Shown here in pieces: positions 23,966 through 36,709 of a stretch of 64,000 nt of DNA. The position numbers and the translations under genes are program-made. Positions within the stretch are counted from its first letter, which is position 1; each line of letters opens with the position of its first letter. Below the pieces are notes generated by a model. That model saw only the letters and a list, made by a program, of their open reading frames with translations. It was not told the origin of the DNA and ran no database searches. Source of the stretch: Lepturacanthus savala (Eukaryota > Chordata > Actinopteri > Scombriformes > Trichiuridae); NCBI GenBank assembly GCA_030544235.1, contig CM060463.1, positions 35,299,920 to 35,363,919 of the forward strand, written 5' to 3'.

Positions 23966-24718
23966 TTAACCCTCATGTTGTGTTCCTTTCATGTCAATCA
24001 GGTTGGTGTGCCTGGTCAAATTAGACCATTCCATTAAAACTCATCATAAAAACTGTCATAATACATATATTATCACTTCTTGGTGTTAGAGTTTTATTTT
24101 TTTTTTCATCAATATAACTTCTTGTGAGCATTGCAAGTTTTGAACTTCTATTTGTTTTTTTACAGTCTGTATGTATCATGTTGATTAGAATTTATACATT
24201 TTTATACAATTTTTGAAAAACACAATAACTTTGACTACTTTGAGTCAAAGGACATTTGTTTTGAAATCATTTAAAAAATGTTCACGCAAAAAGTAAATCC
24301 TGTTGGCTGTTTGGAAAGATTGTATTTGTTTATAAAACAAAATTATCCCAAAACTACACTTGACCATTTCACAATGGTTCAGGTCAGCTAACAACTAACA
24401 AGAACAATAAATTACAATTTTCATCAGACTCATCAAGTTTTCATCAGTTTTCATCAGACAAATGTAGATGAACCTGAGTTCAATTTCTTACATTAACTCT
24501 CCCCCATTCAGTCTCATTTGACTGGGAACACCAAGAGTGTACAAAAGTTGAATAAAACACACAGAACTGTACATAAATTCACATAATTTATTTTGGGTGG
24601 TGAAATTTCCATGACCTTCATGGAATCTTGGGTGAATCTGAATCAAATTAACCATATTTTTCAGACATAAATTTTGAATTGGTCAGATTTGACTATATGA
24701 ATTTTTGTGCTGGGTTAA
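23966..24718 (+). mobile_element. MITE-2 copy 1 (TTAA-flanked)
   Basis: TTAA at 23966-23969 followed by CCCTCATGTTGTGTTCC. Internal blocks GGTCAAATTAGACCATTCC and AACTTCTTGTGAGCATTGCA match the other two copies. The right end is eroded but shows GGTCAGATTTGACT and a TTAA at 24715-24718. This family, with GTCAAATTTGACC near its ends, is widespread in fish and fits the piggyBac pattern. Confidence 0.75.
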
Positions 24719-25754
24719 TTTGTCTTAGACTACTTTGTAACCACCGAACGTTAACACATCTGCTAATTCACACCCTTATGCAAGCAGCCTACGGAATTTG
24801 ACTGAATTAATTACCCATTCTTAAGGGCCGTATAATGCAGGACCACGCCATAATTTCAAATTATGTACAGATATTTGCATTAAGTGACACTGTTTCCAGC
24901 TCAGGTAATGATCTGTCATTACAAATAATGGACTACGGTGTTGCTGTGATGCGAATCCTGAAGGTTGACAAGCCCGTCTTAAATGGAGATTAATGCCGAC
25001 AAAGAGGCCTGCCTCCTGCCACACCCCGGCCATCTGCAACCCAGTGTACCGAAGGGTTCCACCGGCAACCTGATTGGACCCCTTACATCCTCTGGAGAGC
25101 AAGCTGTCAAGTGATCTGCCTGCATGAAATGACCCTTTCCGCTTTATTCCCCACAACCGCCCACCCTCTAGCCTTGTTCGTATTCCTACCCTGTGCGTAT
25201 GTGTTGGCTCACATGCCTGTAATTTCACCATTCCGTGTTTGTGCCTCTTTTTTTTCCCCTGTGCTGAAAGTGAAAAGAGTGAGTGCAAATTCCAGACGTT
25301 ATTACTGTTCTGCATGCATAGCTCCAGTGATACTCCGCTTTCATCTCTGCTTCCTCCTCCATTGACAGATGGTAGTTATCAGACGGTATGGAAATACTGT
25401 GGTTAAGATAGTTTTCACCATTTTTCCCCTTTTTGGTATTTAAGATCCTGATGATGATCATGCGAGCGTTGCGGTCTTGAACAGAGGGCCGCTCCGCCAG
25501 CGTTACTTGAATCAAGAAAACTAACTTTTACCACATGGGAATGACGCACTATCTCCAGAGAGGCTGAGTTTTTTGGAAGTGGTGAGCAAGGTACTAAAAC
25601 ATGTTTATGATATATGATGAGTCCAACAACAATAAATGTATCTATGCTAAGCATTTAAGACATTTAAAAAAGCAAAAATTGCACTCAGTGTTGTGAAAGT
25701 CCGGTGCTTTTCTTTGTTTTATATTATTATTAACAGTGTTTCTTCGGGTTTGGT

Positions 25755-26215
25755 CGGGGAAAAAAATAGACTGTATAAATAATGGACATAGTCTCTGTGG
25801 CATCAAACGTTGGTTTGTGGACTTGCATTTTGAAGCCTCATTGTGGCCACCGCCATCTTGTTTATTTTAGCCAGTAGTGTTTCCCGTTACCATATTTGGA
25901 CGAGTTGGACTTGGCGGCAGTTCTGCCTAGAAGATGACAAGATGCAGCCACCTAGTGGCGAACAGCATAACAAAGTGCATCATTTTAGGTTTAAATTTAA
26001 AAGGCTGAGTTGTATAAAAATGATCCCCTGAACAGTTGTCTTAAACAAGGGAAATAATATATAGAGACCTGTCTGGTTGTTTGTTTTTTGTATCAGCACT
26101 ATGCATTTTAACATGGGGTTCCATGGGCACTGACTTTCTTTTTGGAGCCAGCCTCAAGTGGACATTCCAGGAACTGCAGTCTATAGTTACATTGAGCTCT
26201 TAAACACTGCGATAG
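25755..26215 (+). repeat. Dispersed fish repeat, class unknown
   Basis: Blocks ATGGACATAGTCTCTGTGGC, GGCCACCGCCATCTTGTTTA and GGAGCCAGCCTCAAGTGGAC with GGAACTGCAG are ones I recognise from repeats in many fish genomes. Only one copy is in this window, so the ends cannot be set by comparison. Confidence 0.5.
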
Positions 26216-27556
26216 GCATTTTTCACTATTTAGAAAGGTTTATATCATAAACAGGGCTGGAAGTTATATAAAAAAGCCTATTGATGAAAACACAAGTATA
26301 TTGATCAATATTGGTAATCATTGAGGATTTTCTTTACATATTTGGGGAGGCATTTTATGCTGAATGATCTACTTTTAATATGTAATTGCAGGGGTGGGCA
26401 AAGTTTCTAGAATATATTTTGTTATAAAATATTTCATATCAGTTGATAATGATGATTATTGATGATTTTTAATTATCTATTTTTTAATAAAGACCAGGAG
26501 AAAAAAGACAAAATGTAAACACTCTAAACTCGATTTATGGTTTGTCTGTTTGTATAATGATTGTATAACTAAATATGGTGTTTATGACTAATTAATTTCC
26601 ATCAGTCACAGTTTTATTTCTTTATGATCAATGATCACAATTATTTTGCAATATGAAAAAATCTAAATCTGTGCATGTTGCTTGCTGAAGTTGTCTATGG
26701 CCTCAGTTTCAGTCGTCCATTCTTTGTTGCTTGCAGTCAAGTCTTTTTCCCTTGTTGGTTGTGTTTAGGTGTCGGGGTTCTCTGATTGGATGGTTGTTGG
26801 GCGGCCTGATGCTCAGGGTGTGGAGACCAGCTCCTAAATAATAATTTAGAGCAGCTGGGTGCTTTTCCCTCTTGGGCAATCAGGGTGTAACGATGCCTGT
26901 TCTTTGGGGCTTAAAAGGTGGAGAATTGCACACCCAGGTCATTCTGGGTGCTACTTAACAAATAGTTCAGCCAGAAACAACTTCTTTTTTTTCTAACTGA
27001 GGGTAATTTTGAACATTTTAAACCTTATTTGACTAACTTCACTTTCTATTATAATAGAGTCATTTGTTCATTATTGTCAGAAAAGATTTTTTCCATTAGA
27101 AGTCCTTCTGAGGCTTGTTGCTCAAAGTAAATATTGTTTTTAGACTTGTGAGTTTGAACCGGTTCTCAGGCTTTTTCCTCTTTCAGCTGAAGTCTGGGGA
27201 ATCTTTACTGCTACAAGTGAAGGAGATAATGAGAAATGAGGTCATTTAGTGGTAAATCAACTTACACCTGTTGTTACATGATTAATATTTCCCTTACGTG
27301 AGTATTTTTAGCTGCTGTTGCTGACATGCTTAACAGTGCACATTACTTTTTTGTTCTTTTTTAAAATACTGAACCGTGTGATGAGGAGCCTTATACAGCA
27401 CCACATGCTGTATGAGGTTAAGCCCCCTGCAGTTTGAGCTGAAATTATCCTCTGGGCAGTGGCCAGATGGGATTTATTCACAACCTCCTTCTTTATGGTC
27501 TCTGCTTATTTATGTGTTGATGTATATGCATCAGAAGAAGATGGAATTAAATGAAC

Positions 27557-27581
27557 TGTGTGTGTGTGTGTGTGTGTGTGT
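27557..27581. repeat. (GT)12 microsatellite
   Basis: Short uninterrupted GT array. Confidence 0.95.
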
Positions 27582-27894
27582 CTTCAGTGCCCTGCAGTGT
27601 GTACAGCGCACAGCTTGTTTATGTGTGTGGACTTTAAGGGGGGCCTGCACCCTCCGGAGCTCATTTCCCAGGTGTCCCAAATTTTCGGCTAATCTGCTGC
27701 TCACTTTGGCTCCTAATCTTTCTCAGAGGAGGAGGATTGGGGACGTGAGCTCTGTGACAAACTCCACAGGAGATGCAGCTTAGAGCCAAATGCTGAGGGA
27801 TGTAGAGAGAAAAGTTCCCCCGCCGTTCCCCTGTCCTCCTACACCCCCACGACACACAAGACGGGAAAAGTCACGTTGGATCTGTTGAAAGCAT

Positions 27895-28116
27895 TTTACC
27901 CTCATGTTATGTTCGTTTCATGTTAATCTACTTGGTGTTTCAGGTCAGATTTGACCGTTCCATTATGACGCATCATAAAAACTGTATTCTATTCTGTTGT
28001 CTATTTTTTAACATAACTTCTTGTGAACATTACAAGTTCTGAACTTCTACTTGTTATTTATGGCCTGTATCTGTCATTGATCTGAATTTATACATCCTGA
28101 ATTTGAATTCTAAAAA

Positions 28117-28166
<50 letters not shown>

Positions 28167-28469
28167 ATCTAGATGCACCCGAGTTCAATTTCTTACATTA
28201 CTTCTGGTTTCTCCCGTTCATTTTTAATGATCAGTTATTTTTGACTGGGAAAACCAAAAGTGTACAAAAGTTGAATAAAAAAAACACACAAAATTGTACA
28301 TTAATTAATACAATTTATTTTGTGTGCTGAAATCCTCTTTGTGGACAAAGTCATAAAACCTTAGGTGAATCTGATCAAACTAACTTTTATTTTAATGGCT
28401 TCTTTCATTTTTTAGAGACAGAAACTTTGAAACAGTCAGATTTGACCAGTAACACAACATGAGGGTTAA
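27895..28469 (+). mobile_element. MITE-2 copy 2 with internal (GT)n
   Basis: Left end TTTACCCTCATGTTATGTTC (a decayed TTAA); right end AACACAACATGAGGG with TTAA at 28466-28469, giving terminal repeats of about 16 bases. A (GT)23 array lies inside at 28119-28164. The segment TGTACAAAAGTTGAATAAA is shared with the other copies. Confidence 0.82.
28119..28164. repeat. (GT)23 microsatellite inside MITE-2 copy 2
   Basis: Uninterrupted GT array at the centre of the element. Confidence 0.97.
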
Positions 28470-30135
28470 ACAAATCGCATAATTCTGAAAAAGATCACTT
28501 CTGGTTGGAGTCTTTGAATCACTCAGAGCTGATGGGAAACATCTTTCCAAAGCCTGTGCGGGAATTGCTACTAAAGTTAACAGAGTTAAAAGTGGTACCT
28601 AATCATTACAATAACTGCTTGTAATGTTTTTTCTTTTCTTTGGGAAAGCCTATGAAAGTGCTTTTTTTCAGATTTTTGATGTGAGTCTGTTTTACAGCGC
28701 TGCTGCTGCTCAATGTTGTCTTGGTTTCAAAAGTTGACATGACTTTCTTAGAAAGTAAGTCACTGAAATGACCCTTGAGTTTGAGAATAAGCCTGATTTA
28801 CACCTTGTAGGTCAGCGGTGGTCACCCTCCTGGCTTACGGCGTGAGGAGCCACACCGAGTCCCAAGACCTGTTAATTGTACCAGACACGGAAACCTAAAG
28901 GGAGAAAATGAATATCTCATTTGTGTGCCAGTGTGTGCAGGGTGAAGCGAATGCCAGTTGGCTAATAGCTTTCACACAAGCCTGATTGAATTAGACAGCG
29001 AGGAGGACTGTGTTCCTAATTGAATTGCAGAGACCCTGTGTTGCAAACAGTGCTAGCTAGTGTTCCCCTTGGAAGTGGTGGGGTGGTGGGGGGGGGGGAC
29101 GAGCTGGCTTGTCCTCGCTCCCAGAAACAGACACACAACTCGTGGCCGCTCTCCGCTAGTTACTCTGCGGCCGCGGCTACCGTTTTACGACGAGGTGACG
29201 CTCTGCATAGATGTGACCAGTTCAAAGGCTGAGTCCAAGAGGGGAAATCTCATTTTATTCATGGGGTGTGACAATAAAGGGTAAATATTCAGAGAATACA
29301 TTTTGGAAGGCAAAAATTCCATACTACTATAATAATCTGGCGCTATCTTCTTCTCTGTCTCCTCCTTTGCAACTTGTCTTGCAGGTTTGAGCCATCAGCA
29401 AGTTCAAATGTTTGAAACAATGGTATAAAATGTAATAGTAGTTATATCAATGTTCCATATTTATTTATATTCATATTTATACATAAGACAAATGGAATCA
29501 TAAATCGATGAGGGAAAAAAAAACTAGTACAATATTTCATGGAAGGACTCCCTCCTCCTTCCCCCTAGCTGCTGGTCTCATCTTAACAAACATATTGTTC
29601 AAAAAAAGAAGCTGATTTCTGACTAATTTTGAAGAGGTGGTGCAATAAAGTTTTAGTATTAGTTCCATGAATTTCCTCCATGCAGTAGCTAGCAGACTGG
29701 TCCAACCCACTTTGAGGAATAGGGGGGTGTCATAATTTTTCAATGAATGAGAAATGTATTGTGTTACATTTAGCAGCGCTTGTGTTTCGCCTTTATTCTT
29801 TAATATTCAAAATTATTTGCTTTTCTTGGAGGGGGACAACTTTGTGGAAGGGGGGGTGACATCCCCTGTGTGGATTTCCACCTATGGCTGACGCTCTGTA
29901 GCCGTGGTAACGAGAGAGCTTCCACAACTGCTAACAGGTTGTCCTAATCTAATTTTCTCCCCCTGAGGATCGGCGGTCCATCTCATATTTATAGCTTCTG
30001 ATCTGTCCCCCGCAATGATTCATATAAATATTTTTTTTACAGACAGCACCAAAAGCAAATAGAGACCCAAACATGTGTGTTACTGACTGCAGCGGCCTCT
30101 TGGTCACAATGGAATACAGGGAAATACCCAGCATC

Positions 30136-30313
30136 CACACACACACACACACACACACACAATCCCTCTGACGCTGGCTATTTTCACCGCTTTCAGCACT
30201 TTTTCCTGCTGTGTTCACAAAACCTAGCACCTCTGATTTTTTTTTTTTTTTTTTGCCCCTCCAGCTTTTTTTTTCTTTCACACTCTGAACACCACACACA
30301 CACACACACACAC
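30136..30313. repeat. Two (CA)n arrays and a T18 run
   Basis: CA arrays at 30136-30160 and 30293-30313 flank a T run at 30237-30254. Confidence 0.95.
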
Positions 30314-30686
30314 CTTGGCTGTCTTTGTGTTCCCTTGTCTCTTCTTTAATGGTGTGTTCATTAAATAAAGGAGTTTTGGGGGGAGGGTGGATTTGGTCCT
30401 GAAAGGGGGGCTGGATGGTGGGTGCTGTTGTTGCAGCGATGAACCCAGACTGCCGGACAAAGAGTCTCTGTTGGGTGGTGTGGATGAGAGGTGGTGGGTG
30501 AGAGACTGGATGGGTGTTGAGGTTGTGTTTTTTTGTTTTTTTTTTCTCTTCTTTTCCTCAATAGGTGTGGCCTTAGGCTGGATTACCTGGTATCAGCCAT
30601 CCGATTGTCTGGTTGTGATCATGCAGCTTACAACACTGCCCAGGCAATGTCAAATGCCCAGGCTTTGTTTGGCCTCTCTCTATATG

Positions 30687-30687
<1 letters not shown>

Positions 30688-30734
<47 letters not shown>
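30688..30734. repeat. (GT)23 microsatellite
   Basis: Uninterrupted GT array, complementary in sense to the CA arrays 400-550 bases before it. Confidence 0.97.
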
Positions 30735-30739
<5 letters not shown>

Positions 30740-31069
30740 ACTGCTGACCAAATCAGCAGCATTCATATTCACAGGGAATGTGTTCCCAGTATAGCTGGTC
30801 CCTGGTTTTATCTGTCTGTCTTCTGTGTGTTTCTCCTCCACCTCCTGTACACTAACAGTCACTCACAGACACACATAATTTGTAGAATTCAGTTGGTTTT
30901 AAGTTGCAGGTCTTGTCTTCAGCATGCTGTAAATCTCCCGGCCTGTAATACCCAGGAAACCTTTGAAACAACCAGCAAATTACCTGCTGTAAAAAATTGA
31001 CTAGCACCCTGGCACAGCGACTTACCTCTCACAGCTCTCACAGTACTATTTTTATTCAGTCAGTCTAGC

Positions 31070-31086
31070 GAAAAAAAAAAAAAAAA
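31070..31086. repeat. A-run
   Basis: About 17 consecutive A. Confidence 0.9.
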
Positions 31087-31162
31087 CCTAATTAAAGCCT
31101 TTATGTCACTATATGTTATTAAAAGTCATAAAGATCGACAGACACAAGCAGCTGGAGGTTTG

Positions 31163-31199
31163 GAGTGTGTGTGTGTCTGTGTGTGTGTGTGTGTGTGTG
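31163..31199. repeat. (GT)n microsatellite
   Basis: GT array with one interruption. Confidence 0.93.
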
Positions 31200-32517
31200 G
31201 GTACCCCTTCCCTTATCTTCCCCTTCCAAGTGGACCCACTTGTACTACTTTAATTTAGTAAAACTGTGTGGTTCATGTTAAAGATGTCAGGATTTTGCCC
31301 CGAAAGAGAATAAGTAAAAATGTGATTTTTTTTTTAGTTGAGTTAAATTTAATTTTAGGCTATTTTTTAAGATTTATTTTATATATTATTTCACTAAACC
31401 ATGACCTGATAACTCGTTTTAATGTAGTAACTCTTGAGTAAATCATTAACACCAAATAATTCTAATATAGTGTGTACCATTCGTTATACGGCTTTTATTT
31501 TGCTGTCCAACATGGTGGATCCACTCTCACATGTGCAGAACGGATCATGTTTCTGTTACGGATCAGGTAGTGACACCATTCCTTATTAGATAGAAAGGAT
31601 TATTCTAAGATAACAGAAACATGATTCTTATCTTTATGGAATTATACACTAATTAAACACATGGGCATTCTACTCCATTTCTGCTAAGTTTGTTCTGCTA
31701 AATGCTGCTAAATCATACACACTGGTCTTTCACGACAGAATACTAGACTGTATACTAATGATCAAACACTGGAAATAAAACTTTCTCACTTCTATGGCAG
31801 AAGTTTTCACTTGTTCACATATAAGATGTAAAAGTGAATATGGCTGCAGTGTCTGGAACCAATTTGAGGTGATCTGGACCTTTTGACACGGCAACCGCTG
31901 AATTGAGTCTGAAGTGTTTATAAATTCTCCTAAAGCTTTTCTGAGTGCCTTTTGTTCTTGACTTATTGCCACGTTTCGTTGTTTGTCCCAGTTCCAGAAT
32001 CCCGACGTTTGCGTCCCCCAGAGATCCGACAGAAAAACATGCTTGATGATATTAATGATATTAATAGCTGTGTTTTTTTTTTGTTGTTTTTTAATATAGG
32101 AAACAGGGACAACAAGAGAGGAGATGTAGTCAATGAATATTCTTGCAGTAATTAACTCTTCCTGCCAGAAGGATATCTGAAGTTAGAAGAAACATCCCCC
32201 CCCCAAAAAAAACAGCCTTTAGCTCCAGCATGTTGAGCAAGGCTGCCAGGGTGGTGATCAAACAGCTCGACAGCAGTTCAGCAATCTGGGCAGGCAGGGA
32301 GGTAGGGAATTAAAGCTCTGATCTGTGTTTTAATCACTGCTCTCTATGTATCTGCTTCTCTACATCTGACACCAGACAACTTTGCAACTCTTAAAAATCT
32401 GTCATCTGGGTGGAAAATGGAAATTCCCAAATATTCCCCCCCAAAATAATGACCGTGGCAGGGCACAGAGGCATGCCAAGACATATAATATGGTGTCCGC
32501 TTGAACTGGATATGATG

Positions 32518-32536
32518 TTTTTTTTTTTTTTTTTTT
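32518..32536. repeat. T-run
   Basis: About 19 consecutive T in intron 3. Confidence 0.9.
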
Positions 32537-35228
32537 CATGGATTCTTTGTACTTTTTTAGGTACCGGAGGAATATTTCTTTACATGGAGGCAGCACTGCA
32601 CGTGACAAAAAATTCAATGGTTAAACACTCGCACGTCGATTCCGTTTTGTGTGATACATTATTTATCTATCGCCGATCTGGTTAGGCGAAACAAACCACC
32701 GAGTAAATATTTCAGGCAAAATGTTAAGACAACTTGGATTACATGAACAGTTGCTTGAGTCTGTTTTAGTTTAGTAGTGAAAGTCTCTTCAAAGACACCT
32801 TTTTTAAAGATGTATTTGCTTTTTGAAATTTTAAAACAAAGACTTCAGAGTGATGAATGAAAAATATATCTACTGAAATAACAGTAGATAAAACACAAGT
32901 AATTAGACAGCGATTGAAAGGTTTTTTTATTTGACCATTTATATAATTTACCAAATTTTAGGCATTTATGACATGAATGGGATTTTAATTTATTTATTTT
33001 TTACAATGTATTTTTAATGGTGTCTAACATTGTGCTGATATGTGAAACTATCAGAAGTCATATAAAAATGAAAAATGTTCTTTTTTATTACTATTATTAT
33101 TAAAATAATTTCCAAAGGAAAAACGGCCTTTGTTTTGGGATATTTGGAGCTCGGTGGGAAAATCTTCCATCTAATACACACACTTGAATGAAATCTCTGT
33201 GGTCGCAAAGCATCATTGAGCTTTATAAAGACTAATAAATTATATTCTTTCATTTTTCCTCCCCGTGCAGGTTTTTAAAGTCATTGTTCAGCCTGCATAC
33301 TGTTGCAGCACATACATTCACTGTGGGCACAGTAACACACTGAATTCCTTGGCTCAAACGAGTCCCAAACGCAGCCCTTCCCCACCTCTCCCCTCCCGTC
33401 TCTTTGTTCCCGTCACTCCACCTCTCCTCTCTCCTTCCCCCCGTCACTACTCCTTTATGCCGCTCCCTTTGGTGTTGCTCCTCGGAGCGCCGCGCTCCCA
33501 TAGACCTCACTGTGCCTGCCGAGGTTCGATCCCAATTCCCCACATAGCTGTTGCCTGGGCCTCATTCAGAGTCTCTGTTGACTGGCAGTGTGAATGTTCA
33601 GGCCTCATGTTTCACTCTCTACCCAAAACCTTTTCCCCCATCAATCATGGGGAGAAGAAAAACATGTCAAAGCTAATACACTGTGATGAGATCTTTTAGA
33701 TTACTTCAGTTTTATTTTGAAATAACTTTCTGCCGCTGACATGCGATAACCAAAATAGGCCATTACACACCGGCATACTGGCTTTGGGACGCGTTTATGT
33801 TTTGTATAAATAAAGAGAAAACAAAAAATTGCTCCCATATTAAAACGCATATTCACTTAAATGTCGACCAGTTCTCCCTTTTTTTGTATGCGTTACGCAA
33901 TATAAGTTTAATAAAAACAGCTTCTTTTTCAACTGAATGCGATGCAGTTTCTACTGCACTCACTCTCAGTGCTTTGGTCGATAATATCGAACCACTTATA
34001 CACTATCCTTGAATCTGTGCCATAATAAACAGCTAGAGTAATATAATTTATCAGACTACAGTGTATCATTAAAATCAACGGGAAAGTGTTTTCATATATT
34101 ATCTATTTGGAGAGTGGTATTCATTTGCTGCTGCATCCAAGCTTTTACACATATATTAAATGTTTAAATTTGTGAATTTTACATCATTAACAACAGCAAA
34201 TATCCAAGATATCTGTCTGCTGCTTTCTGCTTCATTCAGTGTGTCTGTCACAATTTTAGAATCACTTTATGGTGGCCAGATTTAGAGGCCGATGGCTCTT
34301 GGTAATGTACTTTGAGGTAAGGGGGAAGAAAAAAAAGAGCATTACACTGTGATGTGTCTGTGTAATATAAACATTGGGATTGGATCTGGACAAATTGTGC
34401 CTTGTGATTTGACTTCCTCCTAAATGGGACTTGCAGCTGCAGATTTTTCCATATTCCAGATGCTACAGCTGAGCTGTAATTGCCAGCACAGCCTCAAAAT
34501 GAAATGATGTCTGTATTTTTTTTTTACTTTACGATGGAGAAAATCATGTAACAGACTGTTTTCCGCAACATATAGAAAAAAGAAGGGAAAAAAGTTCCTA
34601 CAATAAGGGAGACAAATTGTTTTATATATTACAAGCACAAGAAATGAATTGCATATGTGAAAATCAGCTTTGATGCTGGAATTAAAAAAAGAAAAAATAG
34701 TCCTATGAAGCTAACACAATTAACTTAAAAAATGAGCCATGACTTCAAAGAAAAGCACTTTTATTTAATTTCATCAAAGTAAAGAAATAAAAAATTAATA
34801 AATAAAAATATATAATAGAAAAAAAACAAAAAAACAGCACTGACAGACCTGAGGGGTTTTAGCTGCAGAAATGCAGCGTGTCCCATGTCTCAATTGTTCA
34901 TGTTACTGTACTTCCAACACCCACCTCTTCTAACATCTTTGTATTTTCTGCTTCATCGATGGGGCAGGTGGGAGTTAGATTACCTGAAGCAAAACCAAAA
35001 TAGAAGAAAAGACAGGCAGCAGGTGCAAATACTGAGGAGAAGAAAAAAAGTTATTTTATTTTATTTTTGCAGTAAAGGTTTTGGTGGAATGTAACTCAGA
35101 GGGAAGATTTCACAGGCAGTGAAATAGTTTATTTATCACTAGGGTTGATTATGGCAAAGCACAAACAGATTCACTCCATATAAAACTCACAGGCAGATGC
35201 ACAAATACAGATTTTAATTTCAGCTGCC

Positions 35229-35267
35229 GTGTGTGTGCCGTGTGTGTGTGTGTGTGTGTGTGTGTGA
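35229..35267. repeat. (GT)n microsatellite
   Basis: GT array with one CC interruption. Confidence 0.95.
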
Positions 35268-35822
35268 GTTCATCATTGCCTCTATCATGAATGTAACTTT
35301 CCTCCCAGGTCCCCATAGAGAGGCCCTTAAAAGGGCTCTTAGCAGGGCACTTCAGAGATTTCTTTGGCAACTGGAGCACGGTGAATAATTCAAAGCAAAC
35401 GTGCAACGTGTTGTCGAGATACGGCGAGCGTCGCCTCACATGTGAGGCTTCGCCGTTGTATTTTTATATGTCGGGTTATGTGTTTACTGGGTTGTTTTGA
35501 CTTATGGTCACTCGATGGCTTCTACTGTATCGGAAAATGTAACCAAATGGGAGTTAAATGTAGCTCAAAGGAAATCCCAAATGAGTGGGTGAAGTCGGAT
35601 CTCAGACTCTGTGTTTTTCCTGTTTTTCAAATAGCTTCAAATGTATATTTGAGTCCACTAACTCACTGCTTATAATGTAGTTAACACTGTCTCATATATT
35701 GCTGAAATGATTAGTCACAGGTCATTTATTAGACAATTGACAGAAATTTAAAAGGAACATTTCTATGTATCTTATTTCTGGCTTACTTACATTTCACTCA
35801 ATCTTGACAATTTATAGAAAAC

Positions 35823-36313
35823 AAATTGCATCGTGTTGCTATATAGCAACAATTACTTTCTCACTGTGATATAATATATTTTTGATTATTATTATTATTA
35901 TTGAAGAACATACAATTTATGAGGTCACATGACCAGGATATCCTGTATCCTCCTTTTTGACATGTGAGCATCATCATGTCACAACTTTAAATTTTGAAAC
36001 TGAATAAAAAAAAAATTAAACTTTTCAGCAAATAAAAAATGAGCTCATTATAAACTATATTTCTATTCTATTTATGTCCTTTATGTCTTCTAATTTACTA
36101 AATTGCCAAATGCCATGGCAAGTCCATGCAACCTAATGGAGTCCCGTTGATTAACATAGCATGAAACTGTCCTGAGACTATGTTTACAATTTTTTTTTAA
36201 TTTATTTTTTAAAATAATAATAATCTATTATTTAGGCCATTTTAAGTAATAAAAAAAACATCCCAAACACTTTTTACCATGTCTCAGTAATATTTCATGC
36301 AATAGAGGGTTAA
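35823..36313 (+). mobile_element. MITE-1 copy B, ending 122 bases before exon 4
   Basis: Contains the family's GTTGCTATATAGCAAC, GGTCACATGACCAGGATATCC and CATAGCATGAAACT segments in order, and ends CATGCAATAGAGGG with TTAA at 36310-36313. The left terminal repeat is eroded (ATTGCATCGTG at about 35827). Confidence 0.85.
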
Positions 36314-36435
36314 TCCAAACAGAAATGTTAGATCTAGGCTGAATTCCAGAGGATCAAAAATGTTTTGATTTGTGCAAAAGAAAAAAACAAAACTTTTTTT
36401 CACTGAGTCTCATACTTTTCCTCTTTTTCTTTCAG

Positions 36436-36591
36436 CTTGCCCGTCAGGCTCTTTCAAGCCGACCCAAGGGGACGAGCCCTGCATGCAGTGTCCCATCAAC
36501 AGCCGCACCACCAGTGAAGGCGCCATTAACTGTGTTTGCCGCAACGGATACTACCGTACCGACTCTGACCCCCTCCAAATGCCCTGCACAA
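36436..36591 (+). CDS. ephb2: EphB2 exon 4: cysteine-rich, EGF-like segment
   Basis: This 156-base exon encodes 52 residues of the cysteine-rich linker between the ephrin-binding domain and the fibronectin domains. It is preceded by a pyrimidine-rich acceptor ending TTTCTTTCAG and followed by donor GTATGT. The split codon with exon 3 (G plus CT) gives alanine where mammalian EphB2, as I remember it, has glycine. Visible pattern: A-CPSGSFKPTQGDEPCMQCP, then INSRTTSEGAINCVCRNGYY and DPLQMPCT, with seven cysteines and the SRTTSEGA..CVCRNGYYR signature of Eph receptors. Both ends are in phase 1 and the length is a multiple of three, so skipping it would keep the reading frame. It is bracketed by two copies of the same transposable element in the same orientation (ends at 36313 and 36710). 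Confidence 0.95.
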
Positions 36592-36709
36592 GTATGTCAA
36601 GTTTATAGTAAAGTTTATAAAGAAATTATTGGACTAACCCCCCCCTCACCTTTACCTCACTTTCATATAAAAAATGACACCATCATAGAGACACTGCTCG
36701 CTGGACTTT

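Larger units (their letters stand above)
667..36435 (+). other. ephb2: ephb2 intron 3 (35.8 kb)
   Basis: The intron runs from donor GTATGT to acceptor TTTCAG and holds no recognisable gene on either strand. Named repeats inside it are listed separately. Between them I see only AT-rich, apparently single-copy sequence in these stretches: 1034-1720, 1901-2828, 3686-5258, 5440-7205, 7927-10378, 11265-13560, 14284-15340, 16766-21290 (apart from the poly-C run and the candidate island), 22190-23965, 24719-25750, 26216-27894, 28470-35820 (apart from microsatellites). Chance reading frames up to 170 codons occur but show no domain, no codon bias and no splice context. Confidence 0.85.

Noticed and set aside
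24821..25315. 164-codon open frame on the minus strand
   Set aside because: No domain or family resemblance, partly overlapped by other chance frames.
667..36435. Bacterial-type operon or defence system
   Set aside because: Everything fits a vertebrate intron: splice sites, SINEs, MITEs and microsatellites. No operon-like gene order exists.
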